From assembly GCA_017404505.1 (NCBI GenBank), contig JAFRCE010000003.1, forward strand, positions 62,001 through 126,000: 64,000 nucleotides of DNA, read 5' to 3'. Source of the DNA: Solobacterium sp. Lineage in GTDB: Bacteria; Bacillota_I; Bacilli_A; Erysipelotrichales; Erysipelotrichaceae. Below, one piece after another: positions 32,978-40,954 of this stretch. The position numbers and the translations under genes are program-made. Within the stretch, counting starts at the first letter, position 1. Each line of letters starts with the position of its first letter. The notes beneath the pieces are model-generated. The model was not told the origin of the DNA. It did not search any database and saw nothing but the letters and a program-made list of their open reading frames with translations.

Positions 32978-35900
32978 TTATTCGACGCTCTTCAGACTTT
33001 CGACCATCTGGATCTCATGCAGTTTTGCGGCCATGAAATGATCGACGATGACGCCGAACAGGAGTGTCATGGCGACGGCGCACAGATAGCTCAGCGGCTC
33101 GACCTGGCGGCCGAACATGACATAGTCCATTTCCACCGTCCGCATGATGTAATGATGCAGCAGCGTCCCGATTGGCAAGGCGGCAATCGCGCCAATCAGT
33201 GTCAGGACGTTGTTTTCTTTGTAGATGTATGACTCCACCTCCTTGCGGCGGAAGCCAAGGACTTTGAGGGTGGCGATTTCCCGCTGCCGCTCGCTGATGT
33301 TGACGTTGATCAGATTGCCGAGGACGACGAACGCCAGACTCATCGAGGCCAGAATAATGGTCCAGACGATATAATTGAGGCCTTTGACCATCTTGCGGAA
33401 ATTGTCGAGCAGTGTGTTGAAGAAGGAAACGGAAGCCACCTCCTTCATTTTCGCCAGTTCGCTTTCCACCTTTTTCTGCGCGTCCTCACCGCCGTTTACC
33501 GTGAGCAGGAGCGTCTGATTGTCGCAGTCTTCGTGGAAATACTGCCGGTATACATCTTCCGTGAAGAAGACATAATGCTGAACATACATTTCTGTAATGG
33601 CGCTTACCGGCACGTTGGCGAAGCTGCCGTCCGCTCCTTCCAGGGCGATCGTGTCACCGATCTTCAGATCGAGATTTTCGGCCAGTTTTTCGGAAATGAT
33701 GACACCTTCATTGTTCAGCTCAAGCGGTTTTCTGCCGATCCTGGTGCGCAGTTCATAGACGTTTTTAATATCTTCGCCGGCCGCGAAGATTTCCACGTTG
33801 ACCGTTTCATCCACGTCCGTATTGCCGGCCGCTTTGGCGCTGTAGACAGAAGCTTCCGTCAGTGCCGCCACGTCTTCCCTGGCCTGCAGCCGCTTCATGA
33901 ATGCCTGTTTCTCCTCTTCACTCAGACCGCTGTCCAGGGCGATCGCGCCATGGTAGCGGTAGATATCATAGAACTGCAGGTCGACGATGGCGTTGATCGA
34001 ATCACGGATACCGAAGCCGGTCACCAGCAGAGCTCCGCAGCCAGCGACACCGGCGACTGTCATGAAGAAGCGGCGTTTGTAGCGGAACAGATTGCGCACT
34101 GTCACCTTCCAGGTAAAGCTGAGCCGGTTCCAGATCAGCGGCACGCGCTCGATCATCGTCTTGCGGCCCAGTTTCGGCGCTTTCGGACGCATCAGCTGCG
34201 CCGGTACTTCTTTCATATCCTGACGGCAGGAGTACCAGGTCGTCAGCAGCATGCCGCCCATGAAGCAGACACTCGAGAGAATGATCAGCTGCCAGGGCAT
34301 CTGCAGGCGGATCTTCGGCATGATATACATCAGACCCCAGGTGCTGTAGATGACCGGCGGAAAGATCAGCATGCCGGCGATGACACCGATCACTTCGCCA
34401 AGCAGTGTGGCACTGCCGGCATAGACCAGATACTTGCCGGCGCACTGCATCTGGCTGTAGCCGAGAGCCCGCAGTGTCCCGATCTCGCCGCGCTGTTCGT
34501 CAACCAGACGGGTCATGGTCGTCAGACACACCAGAGCGGCGACGAGGATGAAGAATAACGGGAAGATATCGCCGATCGCCTTCATCTGATCGACGGTGTT
34601 TTTATAGGTCGCGGTCGCATAATGCTTCGTCCGATCGAGCACCGTCCACTCACCCGGTTTCAGATCGTCGATTTCCTTTTTCGCGTCGTCCAGTTTTTTC
34701 TTCGCGTCCGAGAGTTCCTGCAGACCCTCTTCCCTGGCGTCCGCCAGTTCTTTTCTGGCATCCGAGAGATCAGCCAGCGCGTCCGTCAGCTGGGCTTCGG
34801 CATCGATCAGCTGTTTGCGGGCGTCATATAGTTTGTCCCGGGCTGAGGCGGTTTCTGCTTCCAGCTGCTGCCAGCCGGCGGCGATCTCCGCTTCACCGGA
34901 AATCAGTTTGTCTTCCGCTTCTTTCAGCTGTTTTTCCCCATCGGCAATGCCGTCGAGGATCTGCTGCCGGTTGTTTATAAGATCCTGCCGCTGTTTCTGC
35001 AGCTTGTCAGTCAGATCCTGCAGTTCTTTGATCTTGGCCGCGATGGCTTCTTCCAGTTCCTTTACGGTATTGTCTTCGTTCAGATCCAGCTCGTCCGCCA
35101 GCTTCTTCATGTCATCTCTGCCCATCAGCACCGACAGTTTTGTTTCATCGGTGATCAGCGGTTCGTCGAGCATCGTCTGAATGGCGTCGCGGGCCGTCTG
35201 AAGCTGTTCTCTTTTTTCATTGAGCATCGCTTCCAGTTCCCGGATCGTATTGTTCTCATCACCGCCCAGCATTGCCGCCAGTTCGTTGAGCTTCTCCGTC
35301 AGTTCGCTGCCGGCTGTCTCTTTGACTTCGGCGATGGTCATGTCCCTGACCTCTTCGGGAATCAGAGCTTCCGCTTTGTCTGCTATTTCGCGGAAGGTGG
35401 AACTGTCGTCACCGCCCAGCAGTCCGGTGATCAGTGAAACAATCTGAGCGTCCTCCTCCGGCAGCAGTTCCTTCAGCTCGCCGATCGTCATTTCCCGCTG
35501 TTCTTCCGGCACCAGGTCTTCCAGGTTGGCGAGCAGCGTGGCCAGCGTGTCAGTGTCCTCTGTTTCCAGCAAGGAAGCGATGGCCGTGATCGTATCGACG
35601 ATACCACGGTCGATCAGCACCTCCGCCTGCGCCAGAGTCATCCCTTTGAGTGCGTCCGGCACATTTTCCAGCATTCCGGAAACGGTATCCATTACAAACA
35701 GCATCTGATCGAGTTTCTCCATCAGCTGTGCCACCGTATCGCTATCGCTGACTTCCAGCATGTCGGTCAGTTCTTTCAGTTCCGGTGCGTATTCGAGCAG
35801 CACGGAAACCGGATCGTCTTCATGCAGAAGGATCTTATCCTTCATGCCGGCAATGGCATCCTGTGCCTGCTGCAGACCGGCGACTCCTTCAGCCGTCTGG

Positions 35901-37024
35901 CTGAGACCGTCCTCGATCTGTCTGAGGCCGTCGTCAATCTGTTTCAGAAGATCTTCCAGTTCCTTTTTCTTTGTTGCGAATTCCGCTTTGCCCTTCTCCA
36001 GATCCGCCCGGCCGCTGGCCGCCTGGGCAGCCGCGTCATTGAGTTTCGCGACTGCGTCAGCCGTCTCACGGTTGAGCTGGTTCAGGCCGTCATTGTATTC
36101 CGCCCAGCCTGAGGCAAGCTGGCTCTGCCCGTCCGCGATTTCCTTTTCCCCGTCCGCGATCTGCTGCTCACCGTCGGCAATCTTCTCGTTGAATTCCTTA
36201 AGACCGTCTTCATATTCCTGCAGACCGTCGTTGTATTCCTTCATGGCATCTTCTTTGATGCGCGTGATCCGTTTATCTTTCTGAGAAAGAGCCAAGGCCT
36301 CGATGGCCTCTCTTCCTTCCGAGGCGAAATCTTCGTATTCCTTCGAGAACGTATACAGGCCTTTGGCGTCTTTGAGCAGGACATTGGCTTCCAGATAGAA
36401 TTCCTGATCAAACGCGGCATCCGGCACATACAGATACGTTTCGATGTACTGGTTGTTCAGGGTGCTGTTTTCCTTTGTCATGTTCAGATACAGAGGCGTA
36501 TCGATCGTGCCGACGATTTTCACTTCATCGACCAGCAGCGATTCGTTCTCCATACCTTCCGGCCAGCTGATGGAAACGGTCGAGCCGATCTGAAAGCCGG
36601 ATTTGAGTGTCGTTCCCGCTTCCGCCACCGCTTCATGTTCATTCTGCGGCAGTCTTCCTTCCCGCAGGACAAAACGGTTGATGCGGCTGTCCGGATCATA
36701 GGAGTGGATCCTGGTGATCAGCGTCATATTGCCGGATGCGGCAAGGGCATCCGCGAACCACGCCCCTTCACATAGCTCGACTTCATCCAGCCGGGCGATG
36801 GCATCGATATCCGCCTGATCGAAACCGTAGTTGGAATAGACCGTGATATCTTTCATTTCCATTTCGTCATCATAAACGTCGACACTGTATCCCATGATCG
36901 GTGACGTCGCCGAGACACCGACAAAAAAGGCAACGCCGATCGTCACGATTGCCGTCAGGGCAAAAAAACGGCTTTTCGTTGCCAGAATAAGTCTTCGTAT
37001 GTTGGCTGCCAGTGTCTTGGTCAT
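32978..37024 (-). CDS. Large FtsX-family ABC permease with long extracellular coiled coil
   Basis: 1348 residues. One membrane segment near the start (about 20-40), then a MacB-like extracellular part (40-250). From about 250 to 790 there is a huge insertion: coiled coil at both ends (EYNDGLQEYEDGLKEFNEKI; QLIDAEAQLTDALADLSDAR) flanking repeat-like units of about 40-60 residues (DTLATLLANLEDLVPEEQRE; STFREIADKAEALIPEEVRD). The core FtsX domain follows (three membrane segments, about 800-920), then a second FtsX domain with its own extracellular part and C-terminal segments. The ATPase gene is 4 bases upstream. Role: likely lipid, peptide or wall-stress transport; the substrate is unknown. Confidence 0.88.
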   Translation of the reverse strand: MTKTLAANIRRLILATKSRFFALTAIVTIGVAFFVGVSATSPIMGYSVDVYDDEMEMKDITVYSNYGFDQADIDAIARLDEVELCEGAWFADALAASGNMTLITRIHSYDPDSRINRFVLREGRLPQNEHEAVAEAGTTLKSGFQIGSTVSISWPEGMENESLLVDEVKIVGTIDTPLYLNMTKENSTLNNQYIETYLYVPDAAFDQEFYLEANVLLKDAKGLYTFSKEYEDFASEGREAIEALALSQKDKRITRIKEDAMKEYNDGLQEYEDGLKEFNEKIADGEQQIADGEKEIADGQSQLASGWAEYNDGLNQLNRETADAVAKLNDAAAQAASGRADLEKGKAEFATKKKELEDLLKQIDDGLRQIEDGLSQTAEGVAGLQQAQDAIAGMKDKILLHEDDPVSVLLEYAPELKELTDMLEVSDSDTVAQLMEKLDQMLFVMDTVSGMLENVPDALKGMTLAQAEVLIDRGIVDTITAIASLLETEDTDTLATLLANLEDLVPEEQREMTIGELKELLPEEDAQIVSLITGLLGGDDSSTFREIADKAEALIPEEVRDMTIAEVKETAGSELTEKLNELAAMLGGDENNTIRELEAMLNEKREQLQTARDAIQTMLDEPLITDETKLSVLMGRDDMKKLADELDLNEDNTVKELEEAIAAKIKELQDLTDKLQKQRQDLINNRQQILDGIADGEKQLKEAEDKLISGEAEIAAGWQQLEAETASARDKLYDARKQLIDAEAQLTDALADLSDARKELADAREEGLQELSDAKKKLDDAKKEIDDLKPGEWTVLDRTKHYATATYKNTVDQMKAIGDIFPLFFILVAALVCLTTMTRLVDEQRGEIGTLRALGYSQMQCAGKYLVYAGSATLLGEVIGVIAGMLIFPPVIYSTWGLMYIMPKIRLQMPWQLIILSSVCFMGGMLLTTWYSCRQDMKEVPAQLMRPKAPKLGRKTMIERVPLIWNRLSFTWKVTVRNLFRYKRRFFMTVAGVAGCGALLVTGFGIRDSINAIVDLQFYDIYRYHGAIALDSGLSEEEKQAFMKRLQAREDVAALTEASVYSAKAAGNTDVDETVNVEIFAAGEDIKNVYELRTRIGRKPLELNNEGVIISEKLAENLDLKIGDTIALEGADGSFANVPVSAITEMYVQHYVFFTEDVYRQYFHEDCDNQTLLLTVNGGEDAQKKVESELAKMKEVASVSFFNTLLDNFRKMVKGLNYIVWTIILASMSLAFVVLGNLINVNISERQREIATLKVLGFRRKEVESYIYKENNVLTLIGAIAALPIGTLLHHYIMRTVEMDYVMFGRQVEPLSYLCAVAMTLLFGVIVDHFMAAKLHEIQMVESLKSVE

Positions 37025-37028
37025 GTTT

Positions 37029-37730
37029 TTACCATTCGATTGTATCGATATCCTGCGGATGCGGATTGAAGGTATCGGAAACCACCTTTCCCGACTTCAT
37101 GCGGATCACTCTGTCACCCATCGGACAGATCGCCAGGTTGTGGGTGATGATGATGACGGTCATGGCACGGCTGCGGCTGGTTTCCTGCAGCAGCTTGAGG
37201 ATCTGTTTGCCGGTCACGTAGTCCAGAGCGCCGGTCGGCTCGTCACAAAGCAGAAGCTTGGGGTTTTTCGCCAGAGCCCGGGCGATCGCGACACGCTGCT
37301 GTTCGCCGCCGGAAAGCTGGGCCGGGAAGTTGTTGAGACGTTCGCCAAGTCCCACCTGGCGCAGAGTTTCCTCTGAATCCAGCGGATCGATGCAGATTTC
37401 AGTTGCCAGGTCGACATTTTCCCGGGCGGTCAGATTCTGCACGAGATTGTAGAACTGGAAGACAAAACCGATATCATTGCGGCGGTATTCCGTCAGTTCC
37501 TTCTCATTCATACTGTCAATGCGCACACCGTCGACCGTGATTTCACCCGAGGTCGGGGAATCCATGCCGCCGAGAATGTTCAGGACCGTGCTCTTGCCGG
37601 CGCCGCTCGCTCCCGCGACAATGACGATCTGGCCCTTTTCCACGTCAAAATCCACTCCCGAAAGAGCGTGAATATCGACTTCTCCCTGGTGGTATACCTT
37701 GGTGACATTCTGGAAGGAAATAAATGACAT
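37029..37730 (-). CDS. ABC transporter ATPase partnering the FtsX-type permease
   Basis: About 233 residues, LolD/MacB type. Walker [11 protein letters not shown]-loop [12 protein letters not shown], signature [15 protein letters not shown], Walker [14 protein letters not shown]-loop VIIITHNLA. Genes of this type pair with FtsX-like permeases, and the permease follows 4 bases later. The frame is open 26 codons upstream, but the family starts near [10 protein letters not shown] perfect TATAAT lies directly before the ATG at 37736, so the mRNA would begin at or near the start codon; no SD is seen for any candidate start. Confidence 0.92.
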   Translation of the reverse strand: MSFISFQNVTKVYHQGEVDIHALSGVDFDVEKGQIVIVAGASGAGKSTVLNILGGMDSPTSGEITVDGVRIDSMNEKELTEYRRNDIGFVFQFYNLVQNLTARENVDLATEICIDPLDSEETLRQVGLGERLNNFPAQLSGGEQQRVAIARALAKNPKLLLCDEPTGALDYVTGKQILKLLQETSRSRAMTVIIITHNLAICPMGDRVIRMKSGKVVSDTFNPHPQDIDTIEW

Positions 37731-37736
37731 ATCCAT

Positions 37737-37742
37737 ATTATA
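37737..37742 (-). promoter_or_regulatory. -10 element of the ABC transporter operon (possible leaderless start)
   Basis: Minus strand TATAAT followed by six bases (ATGGAT) and then the ATG of the preferred start. The expected transcription start coincides with that ATG. The -35 (TTTATC at 17 bases) is weak. Confidence 0.5.
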
Positions 37743-37764
37743 CAGGTCAAAAAGATACCGATAA

Positions 37765-37797
37765 AGGAAAGAAAGCCGGAAGTGAATCACTCCCGGC
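37765..37797 (-). terminator. Terminator after rpsO
   Basis: Minus strand GCCGGGAGTGA and TCACTTCCGGC pair over 11 bp with one mismatch; TTTCTTTCC follows. Confidence 0.82.
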
Positions 37798-37807
37798 ATG
37801 AATTGCA

Positions 37808-38074
37808 TTACTTTCTCAGACCCAGTCTCTTGACCAGTTCACGATAACGGTTTACATCATTTTTCTTGAGGTATTCCATCATCTTTCTTCTGCGTCCGAC
37901 CATCTTCAGAAGACCGCGGTTGGAAGAATAGTCCTTCTTGTTGGCCTTCATGTGTTCGGTCAGGGCATTGATCTGCGCTGTCAGCAGAGCGACCTGAACT
38001 TCGACGGAACCCGTGTCGCCTTCGCTGCGGCCGAATTCTTTTGTGATTTCTGCAACTCTTTCTTTAGATAACAT
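37808..38074 (-). CDS. rpsO: 30S ribosomal protein S15
   Basis: 88 residues, full length for S15. Signature regions [38 protein letters not shown] and [20 protein letters not shown] are intact. S15 binds the central domain of 16S rRNA early in 30S assembly. It has its own promoter, a structured leader and a terminator, so it is monocistronic. The usual pnp neighbour is not downstream. Confidence 0.98.
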   Translation of the reverse strand: MLSKERVAEITKEFGRSEGDTGSVEVQVALLTAQINALTEHMKANKKDYSSNRGLLKMVGRRRKMMEYLKKNDVNRYRELVKRLGLRK

Positions 38075-38094
38075 CTTTTTTTCCTCTTTCTTTC

Positions 38095-38155
38095 TGTTTA
38101 CGTTCCAAACCGAGATCAGCGTCTGAGGATGCGCATGTCCCAGATTGGAAGCCCT
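38095..38155 (-). promoter_or_regulatory. Structured rpsO leader, candidate S15 autoregulatory site
   Basis: Minus strand: CTTCCAA near the 5' end pairs with TTTGGAA about 35 bases later. Inside, CTGGGA and TCCTCAG close a hairpin with loop CATGCGCA. The fold brackets the space between promoter and SD, as expected for S15 feedback leaders, which are known in several forms in bacteria. Feedback by S15 is inferred. Confidence 0.5.
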
Positions 38156-38158
38156 ATT

Positions 38159-38187
38159 AGTTTAGCATTCTTTTAGCGGATGCACAA
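38159..38187 (-). promoter_or_regulatory. rpsO promoter
   Basis: Minus strand TTGTGC, 17-base spacer, TAAACT. Confidence 0.55.
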
Positions 38188-38230
38188 ATATTATTTGCAT
38201 TCATTACTGAACATTGTCAGAAGCTGCATT

Positions 38231-38935
38231 TCAACCGACTGAGAGATCGTCTGTCTTTTTCCTTGCCCGGAAGCAGCCGATACCTTCCACCGCTGTGACA
38301 CGGACGTCTTCATACATGCCGGCAAGACGTTTTCTGAGACTTTCCTCCGTTTCAAACGGCGGTGTGAAAAAGCCTTTCGGCACATACAGGTGACGGATGA
38401 ACCAGTCGGTTCGCCGGCAGCCGTTCTGAATATAGAAACAGCCGCAGAAGGTTCCGCCCTTCTTCAGTACCCGGAATGTCTCAAGGTATGCGGCTTCCTT
38501 GTCCGGGAAGGCATGAAAGCCGTTGAGGGAGAGCACGATATCGAAACTTTCGTCATCGAACGGTAAAGCTCCGACATCACCCCGCACGAAACTGACATTC
38601 CTGAGTGCGAGGTGTTCCGCCTTCGCTCTGGCAGCCGCCATCATTTCAGCGGAGTAATCCAGGCATGTGATATCCGCATCCGGCAGCTGCTGGTAAACCG
38701 GCATGGTCAGCACGCCGGTACCGACCGGAACTTCCAGAAGCCGGCCGGCAAAATCCTCCGGAATGCCGTTCAGGGCTTCCGTGATATAACGAAGGTTCTT
38801 TTCCCGGTCCATGTTCCATACCAGCCGGCAGATTGCCTTTCCGGCCGGTGTTGCGTACGTCATCATTCCGTCATAAAAGCTGCTGGCACCGCCGCACAGC
38901 TGATACGCATTACGAATTACATCTTTTCTTGCCAT
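38231..38935 (-). CDS. Class I SAM methyltransferase (UbiE/Methyltransf_11 type)
   Basis: 234 residues. SAM-binding motif I LLEVPVGTGVLTMPV near residue 66, the acidic residue after strand 2 in ITCLDYSAEMMAAA, motif II VRGDVGALPFDDESFDIVLS, and motif III LKKGGTFCGCFYI. Substrate unknown. Last gene of a tight unit: it starts 3 bases after the LCM-type methyltransferase, which follows the ZIP transporter and HMA protein genes. The Cys-containing FCGCFYIQNGC stretch is unusual but may be neutral. Confidence 0.85.
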   Translation of the reverse strand: MARKDVIRNAYQLCGGASSFYDGMMTYATPAGKAICRLVWNMDREKNLRYITEALNGIPEDFAGRLLEVPVGTGVLTMPVYQQLPDADITCLDYSAEMMAAARAKAEHLALRNVSFVRGDVGALPFDDESFDIVLSLNGFHAFPDKEAAYLETFRVLKKGGTFCGCFYIQNGCRRTDWFIRHLYVPKGFFTPPFETEESLRKRLAGMYEDVRVTAVEGIGCFRARKKTDDLSVG

Positions 38936-38938
38936 CTT

Positions 38939-39772
38939 TCAGCCTCCGAATTCGATCCGGACGATTTTCATTCCGATCGGATGATCACAGATATGAAGCA
39001 GCAGTTTATAAAACAGGCCGACCTCATTGTAGATATCGCGGTAGCCGCGCATGTAGCTCTTCGCTGTCACAGACGCGAATCTGCTACTCCATTTTACCAG
39101 CTCCTTCTCGTCCGCAAGGGAAAAGAAACTGTCGAGCGAATCGATGCCGGCGCCTTTCAGCCAGGTGCCGCGCATCAGTTTCGTTCCAAGCGGACCGCAG
39201 GTATCAAAGACCAGCACCGCGCCGGGGAAACGCTCCGCCATCCGGACAAACAGGTTTCGGATCTGTTCCGTCTGGAAATAATAGAAGACACCGGCCGCGA
39301 AGAATACCGCGCCTTCTGAAGCGTCCACCGCGTCCATCCAGGCATCGTCGTTCAGATCGCATGCCAGATTCGTTTCTCTGTCTTCAGCCGGCATCACATC
39401 ATTGCGGATAGCGATCACGTCCGGCAGGTCGATATTGTAACCGTGACAAAGACCGTTATCGCATTTCTGAAACGTGTCGTCAAGACCGCAGCCGAGGTTG
39501 ACGACGGCCGCCCGCGGATGACGTTTCAGATAGTCCTTTACCTCCCACTGCAGATCATAATGCCGCTGTGCCACTTCCAGAGCGCCGAACAGACCGGCCG
39601 CGGATTCCATCTTTTTTCTTTTGGCGGCAAAGTCATAATCCAGCATGGCGCAGATCCGCTCCGCTTCCGGATCCGAAAACAGATGCGGGTAATGACGGGA
39701 ACAGATCACCCTGCCGTACAGCGGAATGACAAGCGTCTCCTGAACCGTGTTTTTCTCAATATGGTATTTCAT
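38939..39772 (-). CDS. LCM/PPM1-type SAM methyltransferase
   Basis: 277 residues. Family pattern of leucine-carboxyl-methyltransferase-like proteins: an N-terminal acceptor part (VIPLYGRVICSRHYPHLFSD), motif I AVVNLGCGLDDTFQK near residue 90, YNIDLPDVIAIRNDVM near 112, and FFAAGVFYYFQTEQIR. In bacteria such proteins methylate small molecules, sometimes in natural-product pathways. It sits 10 bases after the ZIP gene and 3 bases before a second methyltransferase. The substrate cannot be read from the sequence. Confidence 0.85.
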   Translation of the reverse strand: MKYHIEKNTVQETLVIPLYGRVICSRHYPHLFSDPEAERICAMLDYDFAAKRKKMESAAGLFGALEVAQRHYDLQWEVKDYLKRHPRAAVVNLGCGLDDTFQKCDNGLCHGYNIDLPDVIAIRNDVMPAEDRETNLACDLNDDAWMDAVDASEGAVFFAAGVFYYFQTEQIRNLFVRMAERFPGAVLVFDTCGPLGTKLMRGTWLKGAGIDSLDSFFSLADEKELVKWSSRFASVTAKSYMRGYRDIYNEVGLFYKLLLHICDHPIGMKIVRIEFGG

Positions 39773-39782
39773 GATTCACCCC

Positions 39783-40565
39783 TTATCCAAGCGCCACATC
39801 CAGTACCATCATGACACTGAAGCCGGCCGCGAAGGAAATCACGCCGATGTTGGAGTGCGTACCGGCTGACATTTCCGGAATAAGTTCCTCGACAACGACA
39901 TAGATCATCGCCCCGGCCGCGAAAGAAAGCAGATACGGCATGGCCGGTACGATCAGTCCGGCGATGACGATGGTCAACGCGCCGGCCAGCGGTTCCACGG
40001 CGCCGGAAAGCACACCCAGCCAGAACGATTTCATCCGGCTGCACCCTTCCGCGTACAGCGGCATGGAGATAATGGCGCCTTCCGGGAAATTCTGAATGGC
40101 TATGCCAAGGGAAAGAGCCAGGGCCGCCCCGGCGGTAATATGCCCCGCCGCCTTCAGCATGCCGGCATAGATGACGCCGACCGCCATGCCTTCGGGAATA
40201 TTGTGGAGCGTCACGGCCAGCAGCATCATGGCTGTCCGGTTAAGACGGCTTTTCGGACCTTCCGTCTGATTGATGCTGCGGTGCAGATGGGGAATGACAT
40301 GATCCAGCAGCAAAAGAAAAAGAATGCCGCACCAGAAACCGATAAAGGCCGGCAGAAACGCCCATTTTCCCATCCCGGACGCCTGCTCGATCGCCGGCAC
40401 GATCAGACTCCAGATCGACGCCGCCGTCATGACACCGGCCGCGAAGCCCATCAGCGCCCGCTGGACACTGACATCCAGGTCTTTCTTCATGATGAAGACG
40501 CCTGCCGAACCGGCTGCCGTTCCGATAAAAGGGATCAAAAGACCGGTCACAACCGTCCGCATCAT
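39783..40565 (-). CDS. ZIP-family divalent metal transporter (GufA type)
   Basis: 260 residues, about eight membrane segments. The two metal-site motifs are HNIPEGMAVGV (TM4) and QNFPEGAIIS (TM5), the GufA-type pattern with Gln in the second. A loop His-rich stretch LLLDHVIPHLHRS precedes TM4. Likely imports zinc or another divalent metal. A GTG is in frame 12 bases upstream, but the ATG at 40565 overlaps the HMA-gene stop (ATGA) and has the SD AAGGGTGG, so it is preferred. Confidence 0.93.
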   Translation of the reverse strand: MMRTVVTGLLIPFIGTAAGSAGVFIMKKDLDVSVQRALMGFAAGVMTAASIWSLIVPAIEQASGMGKWAFLPAFIGFWCGILFLLLLDHVIPHLHRSINQTEGPKSRLNRTAMMLLAVTLHNIPEGMAVGVIYAGMLKAAGHITAGAALALSLGIAIQNFPEGAIISMPLYAEGCSRMKSFWLGVLSGAVEPLAGALTIVIAGLIVPAMPYLLSFAAGAMIYVVVEELIPEMSAGTHSNIGVISFAAGFSVMMVLDVALG

Positions 40566-40813
40566 CCGAAGAACCACCCTTTCTTCGTATATGGCTCACT
40601 GACAACTTCCGTACAGGTATAACCTGTTTCGTTGATGGCGTTTTTCAGAAGATCCGGACTGACTTCCTCGTCATGCACAAAGGATGCTTCTTTCTGACGG
40701 CGGGAAGCAGTTACTTTTTTCGCGGACGGCACAGTTTTGCGGATCACGTCACAGATATGTGACTCACACATCCCGCACATCATACCGTCGATTTTCAGAA
40801 TTGTTCTGTACAT
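40562..40813 (-). CDS. Small heavy-metal-associated (HMA) domain protein
   Basis: 83 residues with the betaalphabeta-betaalphabeta pattern of metal chaperones. The site MMCGMCE (C13 and C16) follows the first strand (YRTILKIDG). The second half (EASFVHDEEVSPDLLKNAINETGY) fits the family. A Lys/Trp tail (TKKGWFFG) is extra. Such domains bind Cu(I) or Zn(II). First gene of the ZIP/methyltransferase unit, so it may hand over or sense the metal that the ZIP protein carries. Confidence 0.88.
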   Translation of the reverse strand: MYRTILKIDGMMCGMCESHICDVIRKTVPSAKKVTASRRQKEASFVHDEEVSPDLLKNAINETGYTCTEVVSEPYTKKGWFFG

Positions 40814-40834
40814 GATAAATCCTCTTTTCTATCC

Positions 40835-40852
40835 TGTTAGATTGAACTAACA
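40835..40852. promoter_or_regulatory. 18-bp dyad TGTTAG-N6-CTAACA, candidate metalloregulator operator
   Basis: A perfect 6-bp inverted repeat with a 6-base centre, 22 bases before the HMA gene start. Shape and sequence recall DtxR/MntR-type operators (TTAG...CTAA). No such regulator gene is in the window. Confidence 0.5.
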
Positions 40853-40867
40853 TACATGCAATTATTC

Positions 40868-40893
40868 AGCAGCCACTCCAGTTAGTGGCTGCT
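40868..40893. repeat. Inverted repeat AGCAGCCACT-N6-AGTGGCTGCT
   Basis: A perfect 10-bp stem with a 6-base loop in the 130-base gap between the EIIB-ROK gene and the HMA gene. No T-run follows on either strand, so it is not an obvious terminator. It could be an operator or an RNA hairpin in the leader. Confidence 0.6.
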
Positions 40894-40927
40894 AATATCT
40901 ATATTACATTTACGCAGGAGGATTTCA

Positions 40928-40954
40928 AGAAAAAGAGGCAGATCACTCTGCCTC
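40928..40954 (-). terminator. Terminator after the EIIB-ROK gene overlapping its stop codon
   Basis: Minus strand GAGGCAGA-GTGA-TCTGCCTC then T5. The stop codon TGA is in the tetraloop. Confidence 0.9.
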
